This document shows positions 52,097 through 60,775 of a DNA stretch of 63,713 bases, in pieces (the first letter of the stretch is position 1; every line of letters begins with the position of its first letter). Under the pieces are notes generated by a model. It searched no databases. It had not been told where the DNA came from and was given only the letters and a program-made list of their open reading frames with translations. Made by a program: the position numbers and the translations under genes. This DNA is from DATLGB01 sp038258425 (GTDB taxonomy: Bacteria; Actinomycetota; Thermoleophilia; Solirubrobacterales; Solirubrobacteraceae): NCBI GenBank assembly GCA_038258425.1, contig JBBSPV010000021.1, positions 1-63,713 of the forward strand, written 5' to 3'.

Positions 52097-52708
52097 TCAC
52101 GGCCGGCTCGCCGCCGACCCGTTCAGTCCGTCGACGAGCGCGTGCAGGACGCGGGCCGTCTCCGCCCGGGCGCCCGGCTCGGCGGTGACGAAGAGCACCG
52201 CCTCGTGCAGCGCGCCGAGCAGCACGTGGGCGAAGGGCGTCGTCGCCAGCGCGGGCAGCCGGCCCGCGTCGATCGCGGCCTGCAACAGCTGCTCGGTCAG
52301 GCCCAGGCCGTACGCCTGCGCGAGGTCGCGGAAGCCCTCCCAGCCGAGGACGACGGGGGCGTCGAGCAGCAGGACGCGGCGGACCTCGGGGTCCTCGCAG
52401 GCGTCGAACCACGCGTCGACAGCGGCGTGCAGCGTGGCGATCGGGTCGCTCGGGGCGGCAGCGATCACGCCCTCGGTGAGCCGTCGCGTGACGTCGGCCT
52501 CGACCGCCTCGGCGACCGCGGCGAACAGCGCGGCCTTGTCGGCGAACTGGTGGTACATCGCGCCGCGGGTCACGCCCGCGGCGTGCGCGATCTCGGGCGT
52601 GCCGACGGCCGCGTACCCGCGCTCGGCGAAGAGCGTCCGGGCGGCCGCGACCAGCGCCGCGTGGGTCGCGGCGCTGCGCTCGGCCTGGGTCCGGCGCCTC
52701 ACGTCCAT
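52097..52708 (-). CDS. TetR/AcrR family repressor
   Basis: A 203-residue regulator. The N-terminal HTH is about residues 15-58 (AARTLFAERGYAAVGTPEIAHAAGVTRGAMYHQF), and the rest is the ligand domain. Divergent from the IlvD-like/glucose dehydrogenase genes, with a palindrome in the 80-bp gap that may be its operator. The stop overlaps the start of a possible 22-codon remnant ORF (52032-52100). Confidence 0.93.
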   Translation of the reverse strand: MDVRRRTQAERSAATHAALVAAARTLFAERGYAAVGTPEIAHAAGVTRGAMYHQFADKAALFAAVAEAVEADVTRRLTEGVIAAAPSDPIATLHAAVDAWFDACEDPEVRRVLLLDAPVVLGWEGFRDLAQAYGLGLTEQLLQAAIDAGRLPALATTPFAHVLLGALHEAVLFVTAEPGARAETARVLHALVDGLNGSAASRP

Positions 52709-52769
52709 GGCCGCAGACTGCCACGCTCCGGCCGCGGGCGGCGACGGCTGAGGAGCGGGCCGGGGGAGA

Positions 52770-52779
52770 GAACCGGTTC
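52770..52779. promoter_or_regulatory. Candidate TetR operator
   Basis: GAACCGGTTC is a perfect 10-bp palindrome in the divergent gap, 10-19 nt upstream of the IlvD-like start and 62-71 nt from the TetR start. A TetR-family protein is next door, so it is a plausible binding site. A GGGGGAG stretch 5' of it is too far from the ATG to be a Shine-Dalgarno. Confidence 0.4.
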
Positions 52780-52788
52780 AATGACGAC

Positions 52789-54474
52789 ATGGCCGAGCCC
52801 ACCGTGACCGACGAGCGCGCCGCCGCCCGCTCGGCGCTCGCGCACGGCGTCAGCCGAGCCGGCGCGCGCGCGCACTTCCGCGCGATGGGCATCGACCCCG
52901 ACCGACTGACCGGACCGGTCGTCGGCGTCGCCTCGACGTGGACGTCCACCATGCCGTGCAACCTCAACCACCGCGACCTCGCGGAGGCGGTCGCCACCGG
53001 CGTCGAGCGGGCCGGGGGCGTTCCGCTGACCTTCAACACGATCGCGGTCTCCGACAACCAGTCCCAGGGGACGCCGGGCATGCGCGCGTCGCTCGTCTCG
53101 CGCGAGCTCATCGCCGACTCGATCGAGCTCATGGACGTGGCGCACGACTTCGACGCGCTCGTCTGCATCGTCGGCTGCGACAAGACGGTGCCGGGGGCCC
53201 TGATGGCACTCGCACGGGTGGACAAGCCCGCGCTCGTCGTGTTCAGCGGCCCGATGCGGGCCGGCCACTGGCGTGGAGCGCCGGCCACGATCCAGGAGGT
53301 CTGGGAGGCGGTGGGGTCGGCGCGGCGCGGGGAGCTTGCGCGCTCGGAGCTCGACGCGCTCGAGCGCACCGCGTGCCCGGGTCCCGGCGCCTGTGCCGGG
53401 AACTTCACGGCCACCACGATGGGCCTCGCGCTCGAGTTCCTGGGCATCGCGCCGCTGGGCACGACGCTGGTGCCGGCGGACGACCTCGTGCACCGTCGTG
53501 CGGACGCGGAACGCGCCGGTGCACTGGCCGCGAGCGGCGGCGTGCCCCGCACTCGATCGCTGCTCACGCGCGCGGCGCTCGAGAACGCGATGACGGGCAT
53601 CGCGGCGAGCGGCGGGTCGACCAACGGCGTGCTCCATCTGCTGGCGATCGCCCGCGAGGCCGGGGTCGAGCTCGGTTTCGACGACCTCTTCGTGACCGCC
53701 GAGCGCGCGCCCGTGATCGCGAACCTCAGCCCGGGTGGACGCTACGTGGCGACGGACCTGCACGACGTCGGCGGCGTGCCGGTCCTCATCCGGGAGCTGA
53801 TCGACGCCGGTCTCGTCGACGGCACGCAGGCGACGGTCGAGGGCGCGACGCTGGACGAGCGCAGCGCCGGCGCGCCGCCGCCCGACGGTGAGGTGACCGC
53901 CCGCGCGACCACCCCGTTCAAGCCGGTCAGCGGCCTGGTGGGCCTGCGCGGCAACCTCGCCCCCGACGGGGCCGTCGCGAAGGTCTCCGCCACCGAGCGT
54001 CGCGCGCACACCGGTCCCGCCCGGGTGTTCGAGGGCGAGGGCGACTGCATCGCGGCGCTCGAGGCCGGGACGATCAGCCCCGGCGACGTCCTGGTCATCC
54101 GCAACGAGGGCCCGGCCGGTGGTCCCGGCATGCGAGAGATGCTCAGCGTCAGCGCCGCGGTGGTCGGGGCCGGCCTGGGTGCGTCGGTGACGCTCGTGAC
54201 GGACGCGCGCTTCTCCGGCGCCACACGCGGGCTGATGGTGGGCCACGTCGCGCCGGAGGCCGTCCGCGGCGGGCCCGTGGCCATCGTCCGTGAGGGCGAG
54301 ACGATCACGGTGGACGTCGACGCGCGCGCCCTGCGGCTGCACGTCGACGACGACGAGATCGCCCGGCGGCTGGCCCGGTTCACACCGCCGCCGCCACGCG
54401 TGACCGGGGGCGTCCTCGGCCGGTACGCACGGCTCGTCGGCTCGGCGTCCGCCGGCGCGACGCTCGCAGGCTGA
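52789..54474 (+). CDS. IlvD/Edd family dehydratase
   Basis: A 561-residue iron-sulfur dehydratase of the dihydroxyacid/sugar-acid family. The three cluster cysteines are Cys57 (PCNLNH), Cys130 (VGCDKT) and Cys202 (CPGPGAC), with Lys132 next to the active site, so it is of the [2Fe-2S] type. In DHAD the last block usually continues GMYTANTM; here it reads AGNFTATTM, a small departure. The next gene is a glucose dehydrogenase and no other ilv gene is near, so a gluconate or other aldonic-acid dehydratase role is as likely as valine/isoleucine synthesis. The substrate cannot be decided from sequence. Confidence 0.87.
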   Translation: MAEPTVTDERAAARSALAHGVSRAGARAHFRAMGIDPDRLTGPVVGVASTWTSTMPCNLNHRDLAEAVATGVERAGGVPLTFNTIAVSDNQSQGTPGMRASLVSRELIADSIELMDVAHDFDALVCIVGCDKTVPGALMALARVDKPALVVFSGPMRAGHWRGAPATIQEVWEAVGSARRGELARSELDALERTACPGPGACAGNFTATTMGLALEFLGIAPLGTTLVPADDLVHRRADAERAGALAASGGVPRTRSLLTRAALENAMTGIAASGGSTNGVLHLLAIAREAGVELGFDDLFVTAERAPVIANLSPGGRYVATDLHDVGGVPVLIRELIDAGLVDGTQATVEGATLDERSAGAPPPDGEVTARATTPFKPVSGLVGLRGNLAPDGAVAKVSATERRAHTGPARVFEGEGDCIAALEAGTISPGDVLVIRNEGPAGGPGMREMLSVSAAVVGAGLGASVTLVTDARFSGATRGLMVGHVAPEAVRGGPVAIVREGETITVDVDARALRLHVDDDEIARRLARFTPPPPRVTGGVLGRYARLVGSASAGATLAG

Positions 54475-54480
54475 CGATCC

Positions 54481-55539
54481 GTGCTGGCGCTCGTCACCAC
54501 CCCCGGCACTCCGGCCTCGGTCCGGGTCGAGACGCTTCACGAGCCCGGCCGGTGCGCCGCCGGCGTGCGGATCCGCACGCTCGAGGTCGGCGTCTGCGGC
54601 ACCGACCGGGAGATCGCCGCCGGCGAGTTCGGCGTCGCGCCCGACGGCGAGCGGCACCTGGTCCTCGGGCACGAGTTCCTCGGCGAGGTGATCGAGGACG
54701 CCGCCGGCTTCTCGGCCGGCGACCTCGTGACCGCCACCGTGCGGCGCGGCTGCGGCGCGTGCGAGCCGTGCGCTCAGGACGCCCCCGCCGAGTGCGACAC
54801 CGGCCGCTACACGGAGCGCGGCATCACGCGGCTGCACGGATTCGCCCGCGAGGTCGTCGTCGAGGACCCGCAGCAGCTCGTGCCCGTGCCCCGGTCGCTC
54901 GGACGGTTCGGCGTGCTCGCCGAGCCCGGATCGGTATGCGCCCGCGCGCTGCGCCACGCGCGGCACATCGGCCATCGCCAGGTCTGGCGTCCCCGGCGCG
55001 CCCTGGTGCTCGGCACGGGCGCGATCGGGATGCTGGCGACCTACGGCCTGCGGCTCGACGGGCTCGAGGTGTGGACCGCCGCCCGAGCTGCCCCGGACAC
55101 GCCGCGGGCGGCGCTCGCCGCCGCCTCTGGCGCCCGCTACGTCTCGACGCGGCAGACTCCGCTGCCGGCGCTGCGCGACGACGTCGGCGGCTTCGACCTC
55201 GTCGTCGAGGCCGCCGGCGACGCCCAGCTCATGCTCGACGTGCTCGGTCTGCTGCGCCGCAACGGCGTCGGGTGCCTGCTCGGCCTCGACGCGCGCCGCC
55301 GAGCGGTGTCGAGCGACGGCCCCGTGGTGGGCATGGACACCGTGCTCGGCAATCGCGTCCTCTTCGGCAGCGTCAACGCGCACCGCGACGACTGGCGGGC
55401 GTCCGTGACGCAGCTCGGCGAGATCCGGCGCCGCTGGCCGGACGCGCTCGACGCGATGGTCGGCCTGCGGGTCCCGCCGGACCGGTTCGGCGACGCCTTC
55501 GCCTTCCGCGGCGTCAAGGCCACCCTCGTCTTCGACTGA
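54481..55539 (+). CDS. Glucose 1-dehydrogenase-like MDR oxidoreductase
   Basis: A 352-residue zinc-dependent medium-chain dehydrogenase of the glucose dehydrogenase family. Motifs: catalytic zinc ligands in GVCGTDREI (Cys39 region) and GHEFLGEV, structural Cys cluster CGACEPCAQDAPAEC (about 91-105), nucleotide-binding GTGAIGM near 178. It lies 6 nt after the IlvD-like stop, so the two are co-transcribed; together they could oxidise glucose to gluconate and dehydrate it to 2-keto-3-deoxygluconate, as in branched Entner-Doudoroff routes (inference). No KDG kinase or aldolase is seen here. Starts at GTG. Confidence 0.88.
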   Translation: MLALVTTPGTPASVRVETLHEPGRCAAGVRIRTLEVGVCGTDREIAAGEFGVAPDGERHLVLGHEFLGEVIEDAAGFSAGDLVTATVRRGCGACEPCAQDAPAECDTGRYTERGITRLHGFAREVVVEDPQQLVPVPRSLGRFGVLAEPGSVCARALRHARHIGHRQVWRPRRALVLGTGAIGMLATYGLRLDGLEVWTAARAAPDTPRAALAAASGARYVSTRQTPLPALRDDVGGFDLVVEAAGDAQLMLDVLGLLRRNGVGCLLGLDARRRAVSSDGPVVGMDTVLGNRVLFGSVNAHRDDWRASVTQLGEIRRRWPDALDAMVGLRVPPDRFGDAFAFRGVKATLVFD

Positions 55540-55560
55540 GGCGGGCCCGAAACGCACGAA

Positions 55561-55582
55561 AGCCGCCTGGCGAGAGGCGGCT
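55561..55582. terminator. Bidirectional terminator between dehydrogenase and initiator tRNA
   Basis: AGCCGCCT and AGGCGGCT form an 8-bp perfect stem with a 6-nt loop, flanked by GAAA on one side and TT on the other. It can end the plus-strand dehydrogenase transcript and the minus-strand tRNA transcript. Confidence 0.75.
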
Positions 55583-55588
55583 TCCGTA

Positions 55589-55662
55589 TAGCGGGGACAG
55601 GATTCGAACCTGTGACCTCCGGGTTATGAGCCCGGCGAGCTACCTGACTGCTCCACCCCGCG
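55589..55662 (-). tRNA. Initiator tRNA-Met (CAU)
   Basis: A 74-nt tRNA ending in A73 with no encoded CCA. It begins CGCGGGG and the 3' acceptor strand is CCCCGCU, so position 1 (C) cannot pair with 72, a hallmark of bacterial initiators. The anticodon stem has three consecutive G-C pairs beside CAU (GGGCTCATAACCC), the other initiator hallmark. Its -10/-35 promoter is listed separately. Confidence 0.96.
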
Positions 55663-55673
55663 GCGCGCCGTCA

Positions 55674-55702
55674 ACGGTAGCAGCGTCGGGCCCGATCGTC
55701 AC
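55674..55702 (-). promoter_or_regulatory. Promoter of the initiator tRNA
   Basis: Minus-strand GTGACG (55697-55702) as -35, exactly 17 nt, then TACCGT (55674-55679) as -10, leaving 11 nt before the tRNA 5' end. It overlaps the stop codon of the FUSC gene. A good match to a housekeeping sigma-factor promoter. Confidence 0.65.
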
Positions 55703-56820
55703 CCCTGCGCGCCCGGATACGGACCCAGGGCGACGCGGAGCTCCTGGGTGTCCATCCCCGAGCCGCGCAGCAGGTCCGCCGCCGTGGCGCGGACCTGGGC
55801 GACGATGACGTTGGAGGACAGGTCCTGCCGGCGGTCGAGGACGGCCGTCGCCTCCGCCGCCGCCTCCCGGGCGAGGCGGCGCACGCCGGTCTCGGCCTCG
55901 GGATCGCGCAGGTCCCGGCCGAGGGCGCGGACGGCCTCGGCGAGCAGCCGCACGGCACGGACCAGGTCGGGATCGGCGGGCACGCCGCGCGACGCGGCCG
56001 ACCGGGCCTGCCGGGCGAGCACGCGCGTATTGCGCACGGCGTAGTCGACCTGCTCGGCGGCGTCGGCGTAGACGTCCAGGCGCGGCAGGTCGCGCCGCCG
56101 CGGCGGGCTCAGGCGCACCGCCTCGCGCGCGGTGACGAGCTCGTCCTCGTAGAGCTCCACCTCGCCCGAGGTCGAGCGGGCGAGCTCCAGTGCGTCGTCA
56201 GCCGTCGCCTCGTCGCCCCCCTCCAGCGCCTCGGCCACGCCGTCGAGCACGTCGCCGAGGCGGTCGAGCAGCTTCTCCGCCGCCGCGCCGACCTGCTTGA
56301 TCGGGTCGCGGGCGAGGAGGACGACGACGACCACGGCAACCGCGCCCCCGATGAGCGCGGCGAAGAAGCGGTCGAAGATCCCGCTGCCCGGCGGCGTGCC
56401 GAGCGTCGCGAGCAGCACGGCGCTCACCGCCGCCTGGTTGACGAGGATCTGCCCGCCGCCGAACAGCAACGCGCCGGACATGGCCAGGACGACGACGACC
56501 GCCACGGTGAGGCCGTTCGTGCCGACGAGCTGGATGGCGGCGTCGGAGATGCCGATGCCGAGCGCGACGCCGAAGCCGAGCTCGACCGCCCGCCGCACGT
56601 GCTGCCCGCGCGCGACGCCGAGCGCGATCACCGCGGAGACCGGCGCGAAGAACGGCCGGGGCAGGACGAACTGGGCGAGCTCCCACGCGACGCCGGCGGC
56701 GAGCGCGGTCAGCGCGATCGGGACCACCCGCGCCCGCACGCGCTCCATCCCGCGCCGCGGGCCACCGCGGGTGGCGTCGAGCCGGGCACGGATGCGAGCG
56801 GCGCCCACGGGGCCGACCAT
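55699..56820 (-). CDS. FUSC/aromatic acid exporter-like membrane protein
   Basis: A 373-residue protein with about six N-terminal helices (about 30-185) and a long, charged cytosolic C-terminal half (190-373), the layout of FUSC/YdhK-type aromatic acid exporters. The membrane part has LPRPFFAPVSAVIALGVARG near 48 and FGVALGIGISD near 76. The start at 56820 (MVGPVG) gives a short basic leader; an ATG at 56748 (MERVRARV) would remove 24 residues. Substrate unknown. It is divergent from the hydroxyacid dehydrogenase at 56855, 34 bp away. Confidence 0.82.
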   Translation of the reverse strand: MVGPVGAARIRARLDATRGGPRRGMERVRARVVPIALTALAAGVAWELAQFVLPRPFFAPVSAVIALGVARGQHVRRAVELGFGVALGIGISDAAIQLVGTNGLTVAVVVVLAMSGALLFGGGQILVNQAAVSAVLLATLGTPPGSGIFDRFFAALIGGAVAVVVVVLLARDPIKQVGAAAEKLLDRLGDVLDGVAEALEGGDEATADDALELARSTSGEVELYEDELVTAREAVRLSPPRRRDLPRLDVYADAAEQVDYAVRNTRVLARQARSAASRGVPADPDLVRAVRLLAEAVRALGRDLRDPEAETGVRRLAREAAAEATAVLDRRQDLSSNVIVAQVRATAADLLRGSGMDTQELRVALGPYPGAQG

Positions 56821-56854
56821 ACCCCGAAGCCCGCGAGGCGCGATGATGCGGGTC

Positions 56855-57772
56855 ATGGCCCGCGTCCTGGTCACCCGCCGCCTCACCGGCCCCGCCCTCG
56901 CCCGCCTCGCCACCGCCCACGACGTCGACGTCTGGCCGGCCGAGCTGCCGCCGCCACCCGCCGTGCTGCGGAGCCGCGCCGCGCCGGCCCACGGCCTACT
57001 CACCGTGCTCACCGAGCGCGTCGACGCCGAGCTGCTCGACGCCTGCCCCGACCTGCGCGTCGTCGCGAACTACGCCGTCGGGACCGACAACGTCGACCTC
57101 GAGGCCTGCCGGGCCCGGGGCGTCGCCGTGGGCCGGACCCCGGACGTCCTCACGGCCGCCACCGCCGACCTCACTTGGGCCCTGATCCTCGCCGTCGCCC
57201 GGCGGTTGCCGGAGGCGCTCGCCGCCGTCCGCGCCGGCCACTGGCAGACGTTCGAGACGACCCGCTGGCTCGGCACGGGCCTCGACGGCAAGACGCTGCT
57301 CGTCGTGGGTGCCGGGCGCATCGGCCGGGCCGTCGCGCGCCGCGGCGAGGGCTTCGGGATGGTGGTCGAGACGGCCGGGCGCGGCGACGACCTGCACGCC
57401 GCGCTCGCCCGGGCCGACGTCGTGACCCTCCACGTGCCGCTCACGGACACGACGCACCACCTGCTCGACCAGGCCGCCTTCGAGGCCATGAAGCCAGAGG
57501 CACTGCTCTTCAACACGGCCCGTGGGCCGCTCGTGGACCGGGAGGCCCTGGCGGACGCGCTGCGCGAGGGCGGGATCGCCGGCGCGGGCCTCGACGTCAC
57601 CGATCCGGAGCCGCTGCACCCGGAGGATCCGCTGCTCGAGGTTCCCAACCTCCTCGTCCTGCCGCACGTCGGCTCGGCGACGCGCGAGGCCCGGGCCGCC
57701 ATGACCGAGCTGGCGGTGCGCAACCTCGAGGCCGGCCTGGCCGGCGAGCCGCTGCCCCACCCCGCCGCCTGA
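56855..57772 (+). CDS. D-isomer specific 2-hydroxyacid dehydrogenase (glyoxylate reductase-like)
   Basis: A 305-residue NAD(P)H-dependent enzyme. The Rossmann motif GAGRIGRAV is near 151, the catalytic Arg in NTARGPLVD near 224, Glu in DPEPLHP near 252, and the His in LPHVGSAT near 270. The layout matches glyoxylate/hydroxypyruvate reductases. ATG at 56843, 56846 or 56855 could start it; the last begins the typical MARVLVTR. It ends directly against the Ppx gene (stop 57770-57772, ATG 57773). Confidence 0.9.
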   Translation: MARVLVTRRLTGPALARLATAHDVDVWPAELPPPPAVLRSRAAPAHGLLTVLTERVDAELLDACPDLRVVANYAVGTDNVDLEACRARGVAVGRTPDVLTAATADLTWALILAVARRLPEALAAVRAGHWQTFETTRWLGTGLDGKTLLVVGAGRIGRAVARRGEGFGMVVETAGRGDDLHAALARADVVTLHVPLTDTTHHLLDQAAFEAMKPEALLFNTARGPLVDREALADALREGGIAGAGLDVTDPEPLHPEDPLLEVPNLLVLPHVGSATREARAAMTELAVRNLEAGLAGEPLPHPAA

Positions 57773-58699
57773 ATGCCCCGCGTCGCCGTCGTCGACATCG
57801 GGACGAACTCCACGCGCCTGCTCGTCGCCGACGTCGAGGCCGGGCGCGTCGCGGAGGTCGAGCGCCGCTCCATCGTCACCCGGCTCGGCGAGGGGCTCGA
57901 GCGCACGGGGGCGCTCGGCGCCGCGCCGAAGGAGCGGGTCTTCGCCGTGCTCGACGGCTACGCGGCGGCGATGGAGGAGCTCGCCGCCGGCACGCGCACC
58001 GCGGTGCTGACCTCTGCCGCTCGGGACGCGTCCAACGGCACGGAGTTCCGGCAGGCGATCCACGACCGCTACGGGCTCGACGCCGAGGTCATCACCGGCG
58101 ACGAGGAGGCCCGCCTGACCTTCCTCGGCGCGACGGCCGCGCGCGACGACGCCGAGGACGAGACGCTGCTGGTCGTCGACATCGGCGGCGGCTCGACGGA
58201 GCTCGTCGCCGGCCACGGAACCGCGGTCGACTTCCACGTCTCCACCCAGGTCGGTGTCGTGCGCCACACGGAGCGCCACCTCGAGCACGACCCGCCGGCC
58301 GGTCGCGAGCTGGACGCGCTGCGACGCGACGCGCGGGAGACGGTCCTGGCCGCCGTTCCGGCGCAGGTGCGCAAGCGGGTCGCCACGGTGATCGCCGTGG
58401 CCGGGACCGCCACGATGGCGGCGGCCATGGACCTCGAGCTCGAGCCCTACGACGCCGAGGCGGTCGAGGGCCATCGGCTCTCCGTGGAGGCGCTGCGCGA
58501 CCGGCTGGCCGCCCTCGCCGCCGTGGGCCTCGACGAGCGCCGCCGGACCCCGGGGCTCGACCCGGACCGCGCGCCGACCATCGTCGCCGGCCTGGCCGTC
58601 CTCATCGAGGTGCTCGAGGCGATGGACGCCGCCGAGGTCGAGGTCTCCGACCGCGACATCCTCTGGGGTCGCGCGCTCGATGTCAGCACGGTGACTTGA
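57773..58699 (+). CDS. Exopolyphosphatase/pppGpp phosphohydrolase (Ppx/GppA)
   Basis: A 308-residue protein of the Ppx/GppA family, an actin-like ATPase-fold hydrolase acting on polyphosphate or pppGpp. It has DIGTNSTRLLV at the N terminus, the acidic ITGDEEARL (about 105-113), the phosphate loop VVDIGGGSTELV (about 135-146) and a late GTATMAA segment. It is of the short, two-domain type without the C-terminal helical domain of E. coli Ppx. Its start codon abuts the previous stop, so both are co-translated. Confidence 0.92.
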   Translation: MPRVAVVDIGTNSTRLLVADVEAGRVAEVERRSIVTRLGEGLERTGALGAAPKERVFAVLDGYAAAMEELAAGTRTAVLTSAARDASNGTEFRQAIHDRYGLDAEVITGDEEARLTFLGATAARDDAEDETLLVVDIGGGSTELVAGHGTAVDFHVSTQVGVVRHTERHLEHDPPAGRELDALRRDARETVLAAVPAQVRKRVATVIAVAGTATMAAAMDLELEPYDAEAVEGHRLSVEALRDRLAALAAVGLDERRRTPGLDPDRAPTIVAGLAVLIEVLEAMDAAEVEVSDRDILWGRALDVSTVT

Positions 58700-58766
58700 T
58701 CCAGTGATCCGCCTCCCGGGGCGCCGCGTTAGTACCGCTGCCTGACGGCGGGAGATGCCGTTAAGT

Positions 58767-58799
58767 GGAACAGCCCTCCGGCGGGTGGAGGGCTGTTCC
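58767..58799. terminator. Strong 13-bp hairpin
   Basis: GGAACAGCCCTCC and GGAGGGCTGTTCC pair perfectly with a 7-nt loop. It is 67-99 nt downstream of the Ppx stop and could end that transcript or, read from the other strand, the candidate RNA below. Neither side has a U-run; the flank on the minus side is ACTTAAC. Confidence 0.6.
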
Positions 58800-58947
58800 G
58801 AGGTCCCTCTAGGACGGGCAGGGGTACGTGCCTAAGGGGACCGGTTGGGCGGCCTGGACGGCGGGAGGCGCCGTGATTCGGCTGCGCCCAGGCCTATTTG
58901 TGTCCGGTTCAGGGAACGTGCAAACGCCCGCACCCCTCGTCCGAACT
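58767..58947 (-). ncRNA. Candidate structured non-coding RNA (about 181 nt)
   Basis: In the 341-bp gap between convergent genes, minus-strand TTGCCC (58976-58981), 16-nt spacer and GATACT (58954-58959) resemble a promoter pointing at a region with nested pairing: GGACG (58812-58816) with CGTCC (58938-58942), GGGGT (58821-58825) with ACCCC (58932-58936), ACCGG (58840-58844) with CCGGT (58904-58908), and GGCCTGG (58851-58857) with CCAGGCC (58888-58894). The rod-like fold with a large internal loop and length near 180 nt are 6S-RNA-like, ending at the 13-bp hairpin. No conserved 6S sequence was confirmed, so the class is unknown. No protein gene fits the gap. Confidence 0.35.
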
Positions 58948-59040
58948 GTGCCCAGTATCGACTGTAGCCGTCGCGGGGCAACCGAACGACCGTCCACTTG
59001 AAAGGCGGTGCAACGGCTCACGCTCGGGCGGCGCGGCGGC

Positions 59041-60690
59041 TCAGGCGAGGTTGGACGAGCGCGGGTAGGCGACGGTCGGATCCGTCAGCACGTTGACCAA
59101 CGCGGGCAGGCCGCTGGCGAACGCGCGGTCGAGCGCCGGGCGCAGCTCCTCGGGGGTGCGAACGAGCTCGGCGTGTCCCCCCAGAGCCTCCACCACCCGG
59201 TCGTACCGGGTCTCCGGCCGCAGGTCGGCGGCGACGGAGTAGCCGTAGAGGGACTCCATCGGGTGCTTCTCGAGCGCCCATATCCCGTTGTTGCCCATGA
59301 CCCCGACGACCCCGACGCCGTGCCGCGCGAGCGTGTCGTACTCCATCCCGGAGAAGCCGAAGGCGCCGTCGCCGAGGATGAGGACGACCTGGCGGCCGGG
59401 ATGGGCGAGCTTGGCGGCCAGGGCGTAGCCCGGTCCGCTGCCGAGGCAACCGAACGGCCCCGGGTCCAGCCAGCAACCGGGCGCGTAGGAGTCCACGACC
59501 CGGCCGGCGTAGGAGCCGAAGTCGCCCGCGTCGACCACGACGATGGCGTCGCGGTCCATGACCTCGGCGAGGCCCGCGAAGACACGCAGGGGGTGCAGCG
59601 GCGCGCGGTCGTCGGCGAGCTGCTCGCGCTCGGCGGCGCGCTTGTCGTCCTCCTGGGCCCTCAGCCCTGCGACCCAGGCGCCGGTCTCGAGGCGCCCGGC
59701 TCCCTCGAGCAGGGCGCGCAGGGTCTGCGGCAGCGCGCCGTAGAGCTCCGCGGCCGCGGCCCGTGGCGGCGTGCGGTCGGGCTCGGCGACGTCGGCGACG
59801 ACGATCTGGGTGTCCTCGCCGAACGCGGCGCCGAAGCCGAGCCGGAAGTCCATCGGCACGCCGAGCACGAGCGCGACGTCGGCCCCCTTCAGCGCCGCGG
59901 AGCGCACGCGCGCGAAGGCGAGGGGATGGTCGGCGGGCAGGCAGCCGCGGCCGAGGCCGTTGAGGAAGACGGGGATCCCGAGCGCCTCGGCGAGCGCCTG
60001 AAGCTCGGTCTCGGCGCGCGCCCAGTACAGGCCGGTGCCGGCCATGATCACCGGGCGCTCCGCGTCGCGCAGCACCGCGACGGCCCGCTCGAGCTCGCCG
60101 GGATCGGCCGCGGACGCGGGCCGCGGGCGCGGTGGCTCGGCGCCGGCCTCCTCGGCCTCGGAGAAGACGTGGTCGAGCGGCAGGTCCACGAACGCCGGTC
60201 CGGACGGCGGTCCCTGCGCAGCCGCGAACGCCTCGTCGAGCATCGGGGCGATCTCGACGGTCGAGCCCGGCGTGCCGGCGTAGCGGGTGAGCGGGCGCAC
60301 GAACGGCACGTGGTCGAGCTCCTGCAGCGAGCCCTGCCCCCAGCGGTGCGCCGGGGCACGCCCGCCGAGCACGACGACGGGCGAGCCGTTCTGCTGCGCC
60401 GAGGCCAGCGCGCTCATCCCGTTCGTGACCCCCGGACCGGCCGTCAGCGCCGCGACACCGGTCTCGCGCGTGACCTTCGCCCAGCCCTCGGCGGCGAACG
60501 CGGCCGTCGACTCGTGGCGGGTGTCGACGAGCTCGATGCCCTCCGCGCGACAGCCGTCGTAGACGGAGAACAGGTGACCTCCGGAGAGCGTGAAGAGCTT
60601 GCGGACCCCGTGCGCCTTCAGGCGCCGGGCGACCAGCCGGCCGCCGTGCAACGTCCGTGGGTCCTCGGCCGGCGTGGCGTCCGCGCTCAT
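59041..60690 (-). CDS. ilvG: ThDP-dependent enzyme of the acetolactate synthase (IlvG) family
   Basis: A 549-residue ThDP enzyme. It has the catalytic Glu60 (RHESTAAF), then AGPGVTNGM, the FAD-like middle domain, and the ThDP motif GDGAFGFSGMEYDT with NNGIW near 484. It closely follows M. tuberculosis IlvG (Rv1820) in many segments, including the GCWLDPGPFGCLGSGPGY region and the closing PSVAYPR-type end (recalled). The enzyme makes acetolactate or, as in related HACL enzymes, cleaves 2-hydroxyacyl-CoA. No small subunit or other ilv gene is adjacent. TAGGGT lies 6 nt before the ATG. Confidence 0.87.
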   Translation of the reverse strand: MSADATPAEDPRTLHGGRLVARRLKAHGVRKLFTLSGGHLFSVYDGCRAEGIELVDTRHESTAAFAAEGWAKVTRETGVAALTAGPGVTNGMSALASAQQNGSPVVVLGGRAPAHRWGQGSLQELDHVPFVRPLTRYAGTPGSTVEIAPMLDEAFAAAQGPPSGPAFVDLPLDHVFSEAEEAGAEPPRPRPASAADPGELERAVAVLRDAERPVIMAGTGLYWARAETELQALAEALGIPVFLNGLGRGCLPADHPLAFARVRSAALKGADVALVLGVPMDFRLGFGAAFGEDTQIVVADVAEPDRTPPRAAAAELYGALPQTLRALLEGAGRLETGAWVAGLRAQEDDKRAAEREQLADDRAPLHPLRVFAGLAEVMDRDAIVVVDAGDFGSYAGRVVDSYAPGCWLDPGPFGCLGSGPGYALAAKLAHPGRQVVLILGDGAFGFSGMEYDTLARHGVGVVGVMGNNGIWALEKHPMESLYGYSVAADLRPETRYDRVVEALGGHAELVRTPEELRPALDRAFASGLPALVNVLTDPTVAYPRSSNLA

Positions 60691-60775
60691 GGGCTGACCC
60701 TACCGGCGGCGCGACACCCCCCGGGCGGGGGGGTTGGCCTTCCCCTCGCGCGTCCGCCGACCTACGGTCGCAGGC

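Noticed and set aside
58809..59021. Seventy-residue ORF in the convergent gap
   Set aside because: No family similarity, unremarkable start and it lies within the structured element, so it is more likely chance.
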